Positions 54,953 through 64,000 of a stretch of DNA of 64,000 nucleotides are shown piece after piece. The DNA is from Xanthomonas vesicatoria ATCC 35937 (GTDB taxonomy: Bacteria; Pseudomonadota; Gammaproteobacteria; Xanthomonadales; Xanthomonadaceae). The notes below the pieces were generated by a model. That model saw nothing but the letters and a program-made list of their open reading frames with translations. It made no database searches and was not told the origin of the DNA. The stretch lies in contig NZ_CP018725.1 of the NCBI RefSeq assembly GCF_001908725.1, forward strand, positions 434,001-498,000, given 5' to 3'. The translations under genes were made by a program, and so were the position numbers. Each line of letters starts with the position of its first letter. Position 1 is the stretch's first letter.

Positions 54953-55036
54953 GCCCGGGTGGCGAAATTGGTAGACGCAAGGGACTTAAAATCCCTCAGC
55001 TGAAAGGCTATGCGGGTTCGACCCCCGCCCCGGGCA
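54953..55036 (+). tRNA. tRNA-Leu (UAA)
   Basis: Acceptor GCCCGGG/CCCGGGC, anticodon stem AGGGA/TCCCT with loop CTTAAAA (anticodon TAA), long variable arm typical of tRNA-Leu, T-arm GCGGG-TTCGACC-CCCGC. CCA is not encoded. Confidence 0.95.
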
Positions 55037-55600
55037 CGCATTAGCAAGAAAATCTGCTGCCAGATGCGACGACACTGCGTTTTTGATGAGGCTTGCCTGC
55101 CGCGCGGGTCAGCTCCGGAAACACCACCACCTGCACGCATGCATCGTGCAATGCGCGGGCAAACGGTGGCGCATGCTTTAGGGGCTGAAACGTCTCCGCG
55201 TCTTCCCACCACGGTGCTTGCCTGCGGCGTTCTCTTGCAGGCGTCTTATGACACTCCAGTCGACACATGGGACTTCGATCCTGGACAGGAAGGAAAAAGC
55301 CGACTGCGTTCTAGCCCATGGGATTGGCTGCGGAGCGATTAGCTCCGCTGCTTCATGACCAGTTGCGGCCAAATGAGGACTCTGTGGGTCTCAGGATTTC
55401 GATGCGCGGCCCCGCTTGCCCGATCGCTATTGCACGTGCATCAACGTAGCGCCGGGCTACGGCGCGCGTCTAATCGATTGCGTGGCAGACACCGCAGCGA
55501 GGCGACCAAGCTTTGGGAAACCGCAGGGACACAATCGGCTCTGACGCAGCCCACATTCGACTCCAGCATGCTCGCTGGAGAAAGCTTTTTATGAGAAGAA
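55037..55600. other. Gap between tRNA-Leu and tRNA-Gly
   Basis: About 560 bases without a gene. Contains a plus-strand hairpin CTCCAGC-ATGCTC-GCTGGAG followed by AAAGCTTTTT at 55561-55590, probably a forward terminator. Confidence 0.45.
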
Positions 55601-55601
55601 C

Positions 55602-55632
55602 AAAAACCCCGGATATCGCGAGATATCCGGGG
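55602..55632 (-). terminator. Intrinsic terminator of tRNA Gly-Cys-Gly operon
   Basis: Perfect 11-bp stem CCCCGGATATC-GCGA-GATATCCGGGG. On the reverse strand it is followed by five T residues, 9 bases past the last tRNA. Confidence 0.93.
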
Positions 55633-55640
55633 TTCGTATT

Positions 55641-55716
<76 letters not shown>

Positions 55717-55794
55717 GTGAAACTAATTGTACAGCTTGTCACTTCGTTGCGCTAGCCCCGCTATCGTTTCCGATGCGAGAAAAGCGCCTGCATA

Positions 55795-55868
55795 TGGAGG
55801 CCTGGGCCGGAATTGAACCGGCGTACGCGGATTTGCAGTCCGCTGCATAACCACTCTACCACCAGGCC
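55795..55868 (-). tRNA. tRNA-Cys (GCA)
   Basis: Reverse strand GGCCTGG acceptor, anticodon loop CTGCAAA (GCA), T-arm CCGGTTCAATTCCGG, encoded CCA. It lies between two tRNA-Gly genes. Confidence 0.97.
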
Positions 55869-55936
55869 GAAACATCAAACCCAAGGCATCCTGCCTTGAA
55901 ACAACGAGACCTCGGACAGGGGGCCTTGTCTACATC

Positions 55937-56012
<76 letters not shown>

Positions 56013-56048
56013 TTGGGAGGCGAAATTCTACAGCGAACAGGATAGCTG

Positions 56049-56681
56049 TCAACTGTTGCTTTCGATTTTTTTCGGCTTGTTGCTGATCGCCGCTTTTTCG
56101 TCCGCGCGCAGGCTTGGCCACGCCGCCTGCAGATACTGAAAACCGGACCACAACGTCAGCAGTGCAGCGATCGCCAATGTCCAATAGCCGGCACGGAAGA
56201 TCGCATTGCCCAGCCAGATTTCATGCGTAGGCATCTGGCCGGGGGTGACCGAGTACAGCAGACAAAGCAGCGCGATCATCTGCGCAGTGGTCTTGATCTT
56301 GCCGATCGCTGCAACGCGCACCTTGGCGCGCTGGCCGATCTCTGCCATCCATTCACGCAATGCGGACACCGCGATCTCGCGGCCCACGATGACGGCCGCC
56401 CAGAATGCCATCCACGGCGTGGGGTGGCCCTGCACGATGAGGAACAACGCCACGGCGACCATCAACTTGTCGGCGACCGGATCGAGGAACGCGCCGAACG
56501 CGGAATACTGGTGATACCGCCGCGCGACCCAGCCATCCAGCCAGTCGGTGATGGCGGCCAGCGCGAACACACCGGCCGAGGCGAAGTTTGTCCAGGTGTA
56601 TGGCAGGTAGAACACCACGACCAACACCGGGATCATCAGGATCCTCAGCAGTGTCAGCCACGTGGGGATGGTCAACTTCAT
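56049..56681 (-). CDS. pgsA: CDP-diacylglycerol-glycerol-3-phosphate 3-phosphatidyltransferase
   Basis: 210 residues, several membrane helices. The CDP-alcohol phosphotransferase motif DG(x)2AR(x)8G(x)3D(x)3D is complete: DWLDGWVARRY...FGAFLDPVADK. It makes phosphatidylglycerol phosphate in the inner membrane. The ATG overlaps the uvrC stop (TAATG). Confidence 0.96.
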   Translation of the reverse strand: MKLTIPTWLTLLRILMIPVLVVVFYLPYTWTNFASAGVFALAAITDWLDGWVARRYHQYSAFGAFLDPVADKLMVAVALFLIVQGHPTPWMAFWAAVIVGREIAVSALREWMAEIGQRAKVRVAAIGKIKTTAQMIALLCLLYSVTPGQMPTHEIWLGNAIFRAGYWTLAIAALLTLWSGFQYLQAAWPSLRADEKAAISNKPKKIESNS

Positions 56682-58537
56682 TACGGACTCGACTCGCCTG
56701 CCGCATCGGGAAGCGCCAGCCCGTGCAGGTTAGCGTAGATTCGCGCGGCAAGTGCGGCATTGACCCCCTCCACCCGCGCAATCTCGGCTTCGCCGGCGGC
56801 CTTGAGACCGACCAAGCCGCCGAAATGCTTGAGCAGGCTCGCGCGGCGCCGCGGGCCGATACCGGGGATGTCCTCAAGCTTGCTGGTCATGCGCGCTTTT
56901 TGGCGGCGCCCACGATGGCCGGTGATTGCAAAGCGGTGCGCTTCGTCACGTACTTGCTGGATGAATTGCAGTGCCGGCGATGCCGCGCCTGGCCGCAGTT
57001 CGCGGCCGTCGGCCATGATTAGCGCCTCGTGACCTGCCCTGCGCTCCTCGCCCTTGGCCACGCCGACCAGCACGACGTTCTCCACACCCAGGTCGGCTAG
57101 CGCGGCCTGCGCCTGCGCCAGCTGGCCGGCACCGCCGTCGATCAGCAGCACGTCGGGGAGGACGCCGTTCTCTTCCACTGCACGCCGGAAGCGCCGTTCG
57201 ATCGCCTGGCGCATCGCTGCGTAATCGTCGCCCGGGGTGATGCCGGAAATATTGAAGCGGCGATACTGGCCACGCACCGGGCCGCTGGCGTCGAACACGA
57301 CGCATGACGCCACAGTGGCTTCGCCCATGGTGTGACTGATATCGAAGCACTCCACGCGCTTGACCTGCTCGGCCAGGCCCAGCATTTCGCGCAAGGCTTC
57401 GCTGCGTGCGTGCTGCGCGCTCTGGCTGGTCAGTTCGGTGACCAGGGTCAGCTGCGCATTGCGGGTGGCCAGCAGCAGGTAGCCTGCGCGTTCGCCGCGT
57501 ACGTTCCACTTCAACGCCACCTTGTGCTCGGCGGCAGCGCTGAGCGCGGCTTCGATCAGTTCCGCCTCGGGGATTTCGCGATCCAGCAAGATCTCGCGCG
57601 GCGGCGCATGTTCGGCGTAATACTGCGACACAAAAGCCGCCAGGATTTCGTCGGCACTGTCTTCGCCGTTGGTCTTGGGAAAGAACGAGCGCGTGCCCAG
57701 ATTGCGGCCGTCTCGGAAACTGAGCAGCAACACGCAGGCCTGGGTGGCCTGCGTGGCGCAGGCCAGCACATCCAGGTCGGCGGCACGGCCATCGACGTAC
57801 TGGCGGTTCTGCATACCGCGCAGCGACGACAGCAGATCGCGCAGACGCGCGGCACGCTCGAATTCGAGTGCTTCGCTGGCCTGCTGCATCGACTGCATGA
57901 TCTCTTCGCCGAGCTGATCGCTCTTGCCTTCCAGAAACATGGTCGCGCGGCGTACCGATTCGGCGTAATCGGGGGCGGCCACCAGATCCACGCACGGGCC
58001 GCTGCATCGGCCGATCTGGTATTGCAGGCACGGCCGCGAGCGGTTGCGGAACACGCTGTCTTCGCAACTGCGCAGCTTGAACAGCTTGTGCATCAGGCTC
58101 AGCGTTTCGCGCACGCCGGTCACGCCGGTGTACGGGCCGAAATAGCGCCCCTGCACCGCGCGCGGGCCGCGGTGCAACGCGATGCGCGGCCAGTCTTCGC
58201 GCGTGAGCAGTACATACGGGTAACTCTTGTCGTCGCGCAGCGACACGTTGTAGCGGGGCGACAGGGATTTGATCAGCTGGTTTTCCAGCAGCAACGCCTC
58301 GGCCTCGCTGCGGGTCACTGTGACGTCCATCCGCGCGACCTGCGACAGCATCGAGGTCAGCCGCGCATTCTTCGGCGTGCCGTTGAAATAGCTGCCCACG
58401 CGCTTGCGCAATGCGCCGGCCTTGCCGACGTAGAGCAACGTGTCGTCGGCCGCATACATGCGGTAAACGCCGGGTGCGGTGCTCAGTTGCGCAGCAAACG
58501 CTTTTCCATCGAAGTCGGCTTGGGGCCTTGCGCTCAT
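56681..58537 (-). CDS. uvrC: Excinuclease ABC subunit C
   Basis: 618 residues from ATG 58537. GIY-YIG nuclease (GVYRMYAADDTLLYVGKAG) at the N-terminus, UvrB-binding region (LEFERAARLRDLLSSLRGM), RNase H-like endonuclease (VECFDISHTMGEATVASCVV) and C-terminal helix-hairpin-helix (LEDIPGIGPRRRASLLKHFG). It cuts both sides of DNA lesions. It is coupled to the NHL gene upstream (ATGA) and pgsA downstream. Confidence 0.97.
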   Translation of the reverse strand: MSARPQADFDGKAFAAQLSTAPGVYRMYAADDTLLYVGKAGALRKRVGSYFNGTPKNARLTSMLSQVARMDVTVTRSEAEALLLENQLIKSLSPRYNVSLRDDKSYPYVLLTREDWPRIALHRGPRAVQGRYFGPYTGVTGVRETLSLMHKLFKLRSCEDSVFRNRSRPCLQYQIGRCSGPCVDLVAAPDYAESVRRATMFLEGKSDQLGEEIMQSMQQASEALEFERAARLRDLLSSLRGMQNRQYVDGRAADLDVLACATQATQACVLLLSFRDGRNLGTRSFFPKTNGEDSADEILAAFVSQYYAEHAPPREILLDREIPEAELIEAALSAAAEHKVALKWNVRGERAGYLLLATRNAQLTLVTELTSQSAQHARSEALREMLGLAEQVKRVECFDISHTMGEATVASCVVFDASGPVRGQYRRFNISGITPGDDYAAMRQAIERRFRRAVEENGVLPDVLLIDGGAGQLAQAQAALADLGVENVVLVGVAKGEERRAGHEALIMADGRELRPGAASPALQFIQQVRDEAHRFAITGHRGRRQKARMTSKLEDIPGIGPRRRASLLKHFGGLVGLKAAGEAEIARVEGVNAALAARIYANLHGLALPDAAGESSP

Positions 58538-59952
58538 TCGTCTATCGCAACATCGCTCAGTGCGCCGCTTGCAAGGTCGTAACGCAAGACGGCGTGGGCA
58601 TCGGTTTCGGCAATCCAGACTGCGCCGGCAGCCACCGCCAACCCGGCCGGGCCGTGCAACCGGCGCGGCAGCTCGACCGTGGTGAGTTCGCCGCCACCCA
58701 GACGCAGGCAACGCAGCCGACCATTGCCGGTATCGGCAATCCACAGCATCGGCGAATCGGCGGCCAGCGCGATGGCCTGCGGGAACTGCAGGCGTGCGGT
58801 GCCGCGTGGCCCGTCTTCCTCACCGAACTGCCAGATGCCCTGCCCGCCTACCAAGGTCTGCACCAGATCGCCGCGTAGCTGCATGGTACGGATCGAGGAA
58901 CCCAACCCATCGCAGACATAGGCGACCTGCTGCACGGCTGCCAACCCAGCGGGCTGGGCGAATGCCGCGAGGTGGCCGCTGCCGTCGCGGAGTTCGAGGG
59001 AGCCGGTACCGGCACGTGCGCTCAGTGCGGCGCGGCCCAGGTCGTAACTCCAGATACGGTTGTCGCCGGCCATGGCGATCAACACCTGGTTGTCGGCAAT
59101 GGCCAGACCTTGCGGATAGTTCAAGGCAGACGCACCAGCGAACGCCAGCGGCCCCTCGACTGGCTCGCCGGAGCGACCGGTGCCGCACAAGGTGTCCACC
59201 TGCCCGTTGCGCAGGTTGATGCGACGCAATGCGTGATTGCCGGTGTCGGCGACGTACAGCTGATCGCGCTCCAGCGCCAAACCCTGCGGGCGACGGAAGG
59301 CCGCCTCGCCGGTACCGCCATCAATGAGGTCGGCGTTGCCGTGGCCGAATTGCCGCAGTACCCGACCGCCATGCGTGCATTCGAGCACTCGGTGGTGCCC
59401 GGTATCGGCGATGTACAGACGGTCTTCGGTCGCGGCCAGACCGGTCGGAAAGCGCAGCGCCAGGCGCGGCTCGGGTTCGCGTTCTGCGATGCCTTGCAGG
59501 TCGGCATCGGAGGGCGGCTGCTGGCCTTCGCACAACGCGGCCAGGGCCTTGTCCAGGTCACCGGTGACGCCCACCAGGCGCTGGCGCTCGCGGCCATAGG
59601 CATCTAGCAAGACCAGCGTGGGCCAGGATTCGATACCGAAGCGCCGCCAGGTTTCCCAGTCCTTGTCGAGCAGGATCGGCGCGCTGACGCCGTGCCCGCG
59701 CAGCTGCTTGAGCGAGCGTTGTGGCAGGCGCTCGCTATCGAACCGCGGCACCTGCACCACGATCACCTGCAGCCGCCCGGGGCTGCGTGCCTGCCACTGC
59801 GCAAGCTCGGCAAGACGCTCAGCGCACCACACCGAGCTGGCATTGACGAATGCCAGCACCAACGCGCGGCCGCGATGCTCCTGCAAGGTGGATGGCCTGG
59901 CATTGAGCCAGGTGGGAAATTCCGGCAATTCCTGGGTGAGCTGGGCGGTCAT
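58534..59952 (-). CDS. Thioredoxin-like/NHL-repeat protein
   Basis: 472 residues from ATG 59952. A thioredoxin-fold N-terminal half (WLNARPSTLQEHRGRALVLA; GIESWPTLVLLDAYG) lacks the CxxC pair, having SSVWCAERL in its place. Five or six NHL repeats follow (RFPTGLAATEDRLYIADTGH; RRPQGLALERDQLYVADTGN). This NHLRC2-like fusion is thought to be a beta-propeller scaffold. It is in the ptp-uvrC-pgsA run by overlapping codons. Confidence 0.85.
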   Translation of the reverse strand: MTAQLTQELPEFPTWLNARPSTLQEHRGRALVLAFVNASSVWCAERLAELAQWQARSPGRLQVIVVQVPRFDSERLPQRSLKQLRGHGVSAPILLDKDWETWRRFGIESWPTLVLLDAYGRERQRLVGVTGDLDKALAALCEGQQPPSDADLQGIAEREPEPRLALRFPTGLAATEDRLYIADTGHHRVLECTHGGRVLRQFGHGNADLIDGGTGEAAFRRPQGLALERDQLYVADTGNHALRRINLRNGQVDTLCGTGRSGEPVEGPLAFAGASALNYPQGLAIADNQVLIAMAGDNRIWSYDLGRAALSARAGTGSLELRDGSGHLAAFAQPAGLAAVQQVAYVCDGLGSSIRTMQLRGDLVQTLVGGQGIWQFGEEDGPRGTARLQFPQAIALAADSPMLWIADTGNGRLRCLRLGGGELTTVELPRRLHGPAGLAVAAGAVWIAETDAHAVLRYDLASGALSDVAIDE

Positions 59953-60440
59953 CGGGTAATTATGCCCAAGCGTGATTCGCCGCGGGTGAGTCTGGCGACC
60001 GTCTGTCGCGCCGCGGTATCGACCAGTTGCCAGACGTCCTCGAAATCCTTGCTGCCGCCGGTGTACGGATCCGGGATGTCGTCGCGCGCATCCACACCGG
60101 CCCAGGGCAGCCACAGCGCGAGCTTGTCGCGTGCCGCTGCCGGCGCCAGGCGCTGCAGATCGCGCAGGTTGTTGCCGTCGGCGCACAGCAACCAGTCGAA
60201 GTGTTCGAAATCCTCGTCGTGCACCTGCCGCGCGCGCAGGCCGGAGATATCCACGCCGTGGCCGCGCGCGCAACGGATGGCACGCGGGTCGGGCGGATCG
60301 CCTGCGTGCCAGTCGCCGGTACCGGCCGAATCGACCTCGATGCGGCGCGACAAGCGTGCCTCGTCCAGCCGTGCCCGCAGGGCGCCTTCGCCCATCGGTG
60401 AGCGGCAGATATTGCCCAGGCACACGATCAAGACCTTCAT
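59949..60440 (-). CDS. Low-molecular-weight protein-tyrosine phosphatase
   Basis: 163 residues from ATG 60440. Active-site loop [14 protein letters not shown] (Cys-x5-Arg-Ser) and general acid Asp in [10 protein letters not shown]. It dephosphorylates tyrosine, commonly linked to polysaccharide regulation. It overlaps kdsB upstream (ATGA) and the NHL gene downstream. Confidence 0.93.
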   Translation of the reverse strand: MKVLIVCLGNICRSPMGEGALRARLDEARLSRRIEVDSAGTGDWHAGDPPDPRAIRCARGHGVDISGLRARQVHDEDFEHFDWLLCADGNNLRDLQRLAPAAARDKLALWLPWAGVDARDDIPDPYTGGSKDFEDVWQLVDTAARQTVARLTRGESRLGIITR

Positions 60441-61216
60441 GCCGCTGCCACGCGCGCTTGCGCACGCGCCAGATCGTCCGGCGTATCGATTCCCGGCGGA
60501 AACTGTTCGGGCGTCAGCGCAACGGCTATGCGATGACCGGCTTCCATCGCGCGCAGCTGCTCCAGCGATTCGATGCGCTCCAGCAAGCCGGGCGGCATCG
60601 CCGCGAATTGCTGCAGAAACCCGGCGCGATAGGCATAGATGCCGATATGGCGCAGCCATTGGCCATCCTCGGGTAAACGGTCGCGCTGGCTGGCGAAGCT
60701 GTCGCGGTGCCAGGGAATCGGCGCGCGGCTGAAATACAGCGCCTGCCCGCCTGCGCTGCGCACCAGCTTGACCACATTGGGATCGAACAGGTCATGTGCG
60801 CTTTCCACCAGCGCGGCCAGCGTGGCCATTTCCGCGCCGGAGTGCAGCAGTAACTCGGCGACCGCGCGAATACCGGCCGCCGGCGCAAACGGTTCGTCGC
60901 CTTGCAGATTTACCACGCAGGTGTCGGTGTCCCAACCGGCGATACGCGCACATTCGGCCAGCCGATCGGTGCCGGAGACGTGTTCGCTGCCGGTCATCGC
61001 CACGTGCACGCCAGGCAAGCCATCGATTGCGTCGGCAATCCGCACGTCATCGGTTGCCACCCACACCTCGCGCGCGCCGGCCGACAATGCCCGCTCGGCC
61101 ACGTGCTGAATCATCGGACGGTCGCCGATCAATTGCAGCGGCTTGCCCGGCAGGCGGGTGGATGCGTAACGCGCCGGAATGGCGACGACGAAATCGGCAG
61201 ACTGTGTGTTGGTCAT
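60437..61216 (-). CDS. kdsB: CMP-KDO synthetase
   Basis: 259 residues from ATG 61216. [20 protein letters not shown] nucleotide-binding loop, [21 protein letters not shown] and NLQGDEPF are all KdsB signatures. It activates KDO for the lipopolysaccharide inner core. The gene leads the run kdsB-ptp-NHL-uvrC-pgsA-tRNAs. Confidence 0.97.
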   Translation of the reverse strand: MTNTQSADFVVAIPARYASTRLPGKPLQLIGDRPMIQHVAERALSAGAREVWVATDDVRIADAIDGLPGVHVAMTGSEHVSGTDRLAECARIAGWDTDTCVVNLQGDEPFAPAAGIRAVAELLLHSGAEMATLAALVESAHDLFDPNVVKLVRSAGGQALYFSRAPIPWHRDSFASQRDRLPEDGQWLRHIGIYAYRAGFLQQFAAMPPGLLERIESLEQLRAMEAGHRIAVALTPEQFPPGIDTPDDLARAQARVAAA

Positions 61217-61553
61217 GTAGTCGCGTTCTCTGCAGCAAGGGTATTGGAGCGGCGGGATGGTCGAGCGTGTATCGCGCTCCTGCATCGGCGGCGTCGCGTG
61301 CCGATCGCGACACTGCGACGGATCGCTACGGCTGCAGCGGCACAGCATGGCGCCTGTGTCGTGTAGCGGCTGTCGCTGGCGCGGTTGCAAGAGGACGCTG
61401 CGGTCGTGGAGGCATCCGCGCGAAGCGGGCCTGCGGAGTGTCTCAGCAAGCTGATCGCGGCCCCAGCCCCGACCGGCATTGAGCTAGCCTCAAACACGAC
61501 GTGCAACCCGCGCATGCATGATCAGCGCATGCATTCGCGACAAACCGCCACGA
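61217..61553. other. Intergenic region lpxK to kdsB
   Basis: About 340 bases containing the promoter region of the kdsB run. I see no gene. Confidence 0.4.
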
Positions 61554-62594
61554 TCAAACGCCCTGCCGGCTGGCCAATTTATCCAGCCGATCCAGCAGGC
61601 TCACCCAGAATGCAGCCGGCAACTCCGCCTTGAGCGGCACGCTGTACAGCCACTCATCGGCGAACGGCCGGCACTTCACCGCGTCCTTTTCGGTCATCAG
61701 CACCGGCAGGCGGCTGCCGAAACTGAAATCGGCGGCGCGATACACGTGATGATCGGGGAAGGCATGCGGCACGACGCCGATGCCACGCGCGCGCAACATG
61801 GCAAAAAAACGCTCCGGGTGCGCGATACCTGCCACCGCATGCACGCGCTGCCCGGCAAGCATGCTTAGCGGTTGCGCCCGCTTTCCGTCCATCGGCTGCA
61901 CACTGTCGATGCTCAGGCGCATCTGCCATTCGCCGAAGCCGGCATCGTCCGTTGCCTGCGGCGGAGCGGCAGTAGCGCTGGCCTGCCCGAGGTTGACCAC
62001 ACGGAAATCGCAATCGCGCGCGCGCGCGGCCGGTTCGCGTAGCGGTCCGGCAGGCAGCAGGCGGCCATTGCCATAGCGGCGCTGTCCGTCGACCACTTCG
62101 ATTTCCACATCGCGTGCCAGCCGGTAATGCTGCAACCCGTCATCGCAGACGATGATGTCGCAACCCGCCTCGACCAGTGCTCGCGCAGCCGCGACGCGAT
62201 CGCGATCAACGCGCACGCGAGCACCAGTCTTCCAGGCGATTAACACCGGCTCGTCGCCGCCGAGTGCCACCGCCGTGTCTGCATCGACCCACCGCGCGGT
62301 GCCGGAGTCATCGCGGCCATAGCCGCGGCTGGCGACGCCAGGGGTCCAGCCGGCTTCCTGCAGCTTGGAGACCAACGCAATGGTCAGCGGTGTCTTACCG
62401 GTGCCACCGGCCGTGACGTTGCCGACCACGATCACCGGCACCGGCACGCCATGCCGCTTACGCCAGCCGCGGCGGTAGAGATCGCGCCGCAGCGCGATTG
62501 CAGCGCCGTAGATGGGTGCCAGCAGGCGCGCCGGTAGCGGGATCGGCGCATTGTCGTACCAGTAGCCCGGGGTGCGGGTGCCGCGCTTGCTCAT
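61554..62594 (-). CDS. lpxK: Tetraacyldisaccharide 4'-kinase
   Basis: 346 residues. P-loop [17 protein letters not shown] (about residue 60), VASRGYGRD and [20 protein letters not shown] are typical. It phosphorylates the lipid A precursor at the inner membrane. Its start overlaps the msbA stop (ATGA), so lipid A completion and export are encoded together. Confidence 0.96.
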   Translation of the reverse strand: MSKRGTRTPGYWYDNAPIPLPARLLAPIYGAAIALRRDLYRRGWRKRHGVPVPVIVVGNVTAGGTGKTPLTIALVSKLQEAGWTPGVASRGYGRDDSGTARWVDADTAVALGGDEPVLIAWKTGARVRVDRDRVAAARALVEAGCDIIVCDDGLQHYRLARDVEIEVVDGQRRYGNGRLLPAGPLREPAARARDCDFRVVNLGQASATAAPPQATDDAGFGEWQMRLSIDSVQPMDGKRAQPLSMLAGQRVHAVAGIAHPERFFAMLRARGIGVVPHAFPDHHVYRAADFSFGSRLPVLMTEKDAVKCRPFADEWLYSVPLKAELPAAFWVSLLDRLDKLASRQGV

Positions 62595-64000
62595 GCCTGC
62601 CGTTCGCGAAATTGCATGCCGTGCAGATGCGAATACAGCCCGCCCTGCTCCAGCAACTCGCGATGTGTGCCGCGCTCGACGATGCGGCCCTGATCCATCA
62701 CCAGCACCTGATCGGCATGCTCGATGGTGGACAGCCGGTGTGCGATCACCAGCGTGGTGCGGTCAGGCATCAGTTTGTGCAGGGCGTCCTGCACCAGTCG
62801 CTCCGACTCGTTGTCCAGCGCTGCGGTGGCTTCGTCCAGGATCAGGATCGGCGCATCCTTGAGCATTGCACGTGCAATCGCCAGGCGCTGCCGCTGCCCG
62901 CCGGACAACCGCCCGCCCTTGGTACCGACATGCGATTGCAGGCCTTCCGGCAGCTGCGCCACGAACTCCATGGCGTTGGCGCCAAGGATCGCACGCTCCA
63001 GTTGCCCAGCATCTGCAGTGCGCATTTCGCCGTAGGCCACGTTGTCGGCGATGCTGCCGTCGAACAGCATCACCTGCTGGCCGACCAGCGCGATCTGACG
63101 ACGCAGGTCGGCCAACGAGTACGCCTGCACCGGGTGCCCGTCCAGCAGGATCTCGCCGGCCTCGGCTTCGTAAAAACGCGGAATCAGCTTGATCAGGCTG
63201 GATTTACCGCTACCGGAGCGGCCAACGATCGCTGTCACCGTACCGGGCTGCGCGACAAAGCTGACATCGGCCAGCGCCGGATTCATCTGCCCCGGGTAGC
63301 GCGCGGTGACATCGCGGAACTCGATCAAACCCTTCGCACGCGTCAACGGCAATGCGCCCTGATCCGGCTCGTCCGGGCTATCGAGCACCGAGAACAGGCG
63401 CTCGGCCGACGCCAGGCCGCGCTGCACCATGTTCTGCACATTGGTGAGCTGCTTGAGGCCCGGGATGATCGTCAGCATCGAGGTCATCAACACCACGAAG
63501 TCGCCAGCAGTCAGGCGCCCGGCCAAGGCCTGCGCACCTGCCACGAACAGCAGTGCCGACAGCCCGATCGCACCGATCATCTGCACGGTGGCTGTGGAAA
63601 TGCCGCGGGTGGATTCCACCTTCATCGCCAGCCGCAGATTGCGATCGGCCAGCGCGCCATAGCGCTCCATCTCGGTCTGTTGGGCACCGTAGATCTTGAC
63701 CTCCTGGTGGCTGGACAAGGTCTGGTCGGCGGCCTGCAACAGATGCGCGCCGCTCTCCTGGATGCTGTGACTGATGCGCCGATACCGCCGCGCCACCTTG
63801 TCCATCACCCAGGCCAGCACCGGCGCCAGCACCACGATGGTGAGCGTGACCTGCCAGCTATGCCACAGCATCAGCGCCAGGGCGCCGATGACCTGCAGCG
63901 ACTGCTGGATCATCACCTTGACCGCATCCACCGCCGCCTGTGCGACCTGGTCGGAGTCCGAGCCCAGGCGGATCAGCATTGACGGCACCGGCTCGGAATC
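62591..64000 (-). CDS. msbA: Lipid A ABC transporter MsbA, C-terminal part
   Basis: 470 codons visible; the frame is open at the right edge. The rest of the membrane domain ([40 protein letters not shown]) is followed by the ATPase with Walker [10 protein letters not shown], signature LSGGQRQR, Walker [10 protein letters not shown] and switch His in AHRLS. It flips lipid A across the inner membrane. Confidence 0.96.
   Translation of the reverse strand, partial: DSEPVPSMLIRLGSDSDQVAQAAVDAVKVMIQQSLQVIGALALMLWHSWQVTLTIVVLAPVLAWVMDKVARRYRRISHSIQESGAHLLQAADQTLSSHQEVKIYGAQQTEMERYGALADRNLRLAMKVESTRGISTATVQMIGAIGLSALLFVAGAQALAGRLTAGDFVVLMTSMLTIIPGLKQLTNVQNMVQRGLASAERLFSVLDSPDEPDQGALPLTRAKGLIEFRDVTARYPGQMNPALADVSFVAQPGTVTAIVGRSGSGKSSLIKLIPRFYEAEAGEILLDGHPVQAYSLADLRRQIALVGQQVMLFDGSIADNVAYGEMRTADAGQLERAILGANAMEFVAQLPEGLQSHVGTKGGRLSGGQRQRLAIARAMLKDAPILILDEATAALDNESERLVQDALHKLMPDRTTLVIAHRLSTIEHADQVLVMDQGRIVERGTHRELLEQGGLYSHLHGMQFRERQA

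Noticed and set aside
57332..58582. 416-codon forward frame across uvrC
   Set aside because: Antisense shadow of uvrC, which is complete with all its domains.

Overview
The window is a piece of a Xanthomonas chromosome. Two things identify the genus. The first is the housekeeping gene set on the right: nfuA, phhB, zupT, rluC/rne, gacA-like, trhO, tviB-like, pgsA, uvrC, kdsB, lpxK, msbA. The second is a set of recognisable Xanthomonas type III effector genes on the left (xopAI, xopH, avrBs1), with a PIP-box promoter and a Cf/phiLf-type filamentous prophage. I cannot name the species or pathovar from the sequence alone.

Left part (1-9200). A partial cupin gene, a carboxymuconolactone-decarboxylase-like gene and a divergent SDR/LysR pair are followed by decayed sequence. 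That stretch holds a CPBP protease gene with an internal stop, a fragment of an M13 peptidase gene, an intact xopAI with a perfect PIP box and -10 box, relics of a glutathione S-transferase gene and of an IS3 transposase, and one intact IS3-family element with a 3-bp target duplication. Three similar 28-30-bp direct repeats bracket the xopAI segment.

Middle-left (9200-26970) is accessory DNA. It carries a DUF3800 gene, a small unknown gene, a solitary proteasome-like Ntn-hydrolase and a two-gene CBASS antiphage operon (cap15-cdnE). Next come a truncated helicase gene joined to a truncated kfrA-like gene, and the avrBs1 locus, in which both effector genes are broken: xopH by an amber codon just before the catalytic loop, avrBs1 by a frameshift. 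A frameshifted IS3-family element, a secreted reprolysin-like metalloprotease and a beta-helix protein follow. The segment ends with a tyrosine recombinase divergent from an intact kfrA-like gene, which runs into an odd tRNA-like gene.

Terminus region (27000-36020). Three dif-like sites (27405, 29177, 35994) delimit two tandem insertions. The first is a small 1.8-kb element carrying a Xer-activation-factor-like gene and a small regulator. The second is an essentially complete inovirus of about 6.8 kb with the order repressor, small membrane proteins, gII, gV, minor coat, gVIII, gIII, gVI, zot/gI, then two reverse-strand genes. The palindrome GTGACGCGTCAC recurs in both elements. The window therefore almost certainly contains the replication-terminus dif site.

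Right part (36400-64000) is compact core genome. It includes traX-like, a long proline-rich membrane protein, nfuA, phhB and a TonB-like lipoprotein, zupT, a DUF3300 lipoprotein, divergent rluC and rne, gacA-like, trhO, an FKBP lipoprotein, a flavoprotein and tviB-like. A tRNA-Leu, a tRNA Gly-Cys-Gly cluster and a reverse-strand run of overlapping genes (msbA-lpxK, kdsB-ptp-NHL-uvrC-pgsA-tRNAs) complete it.
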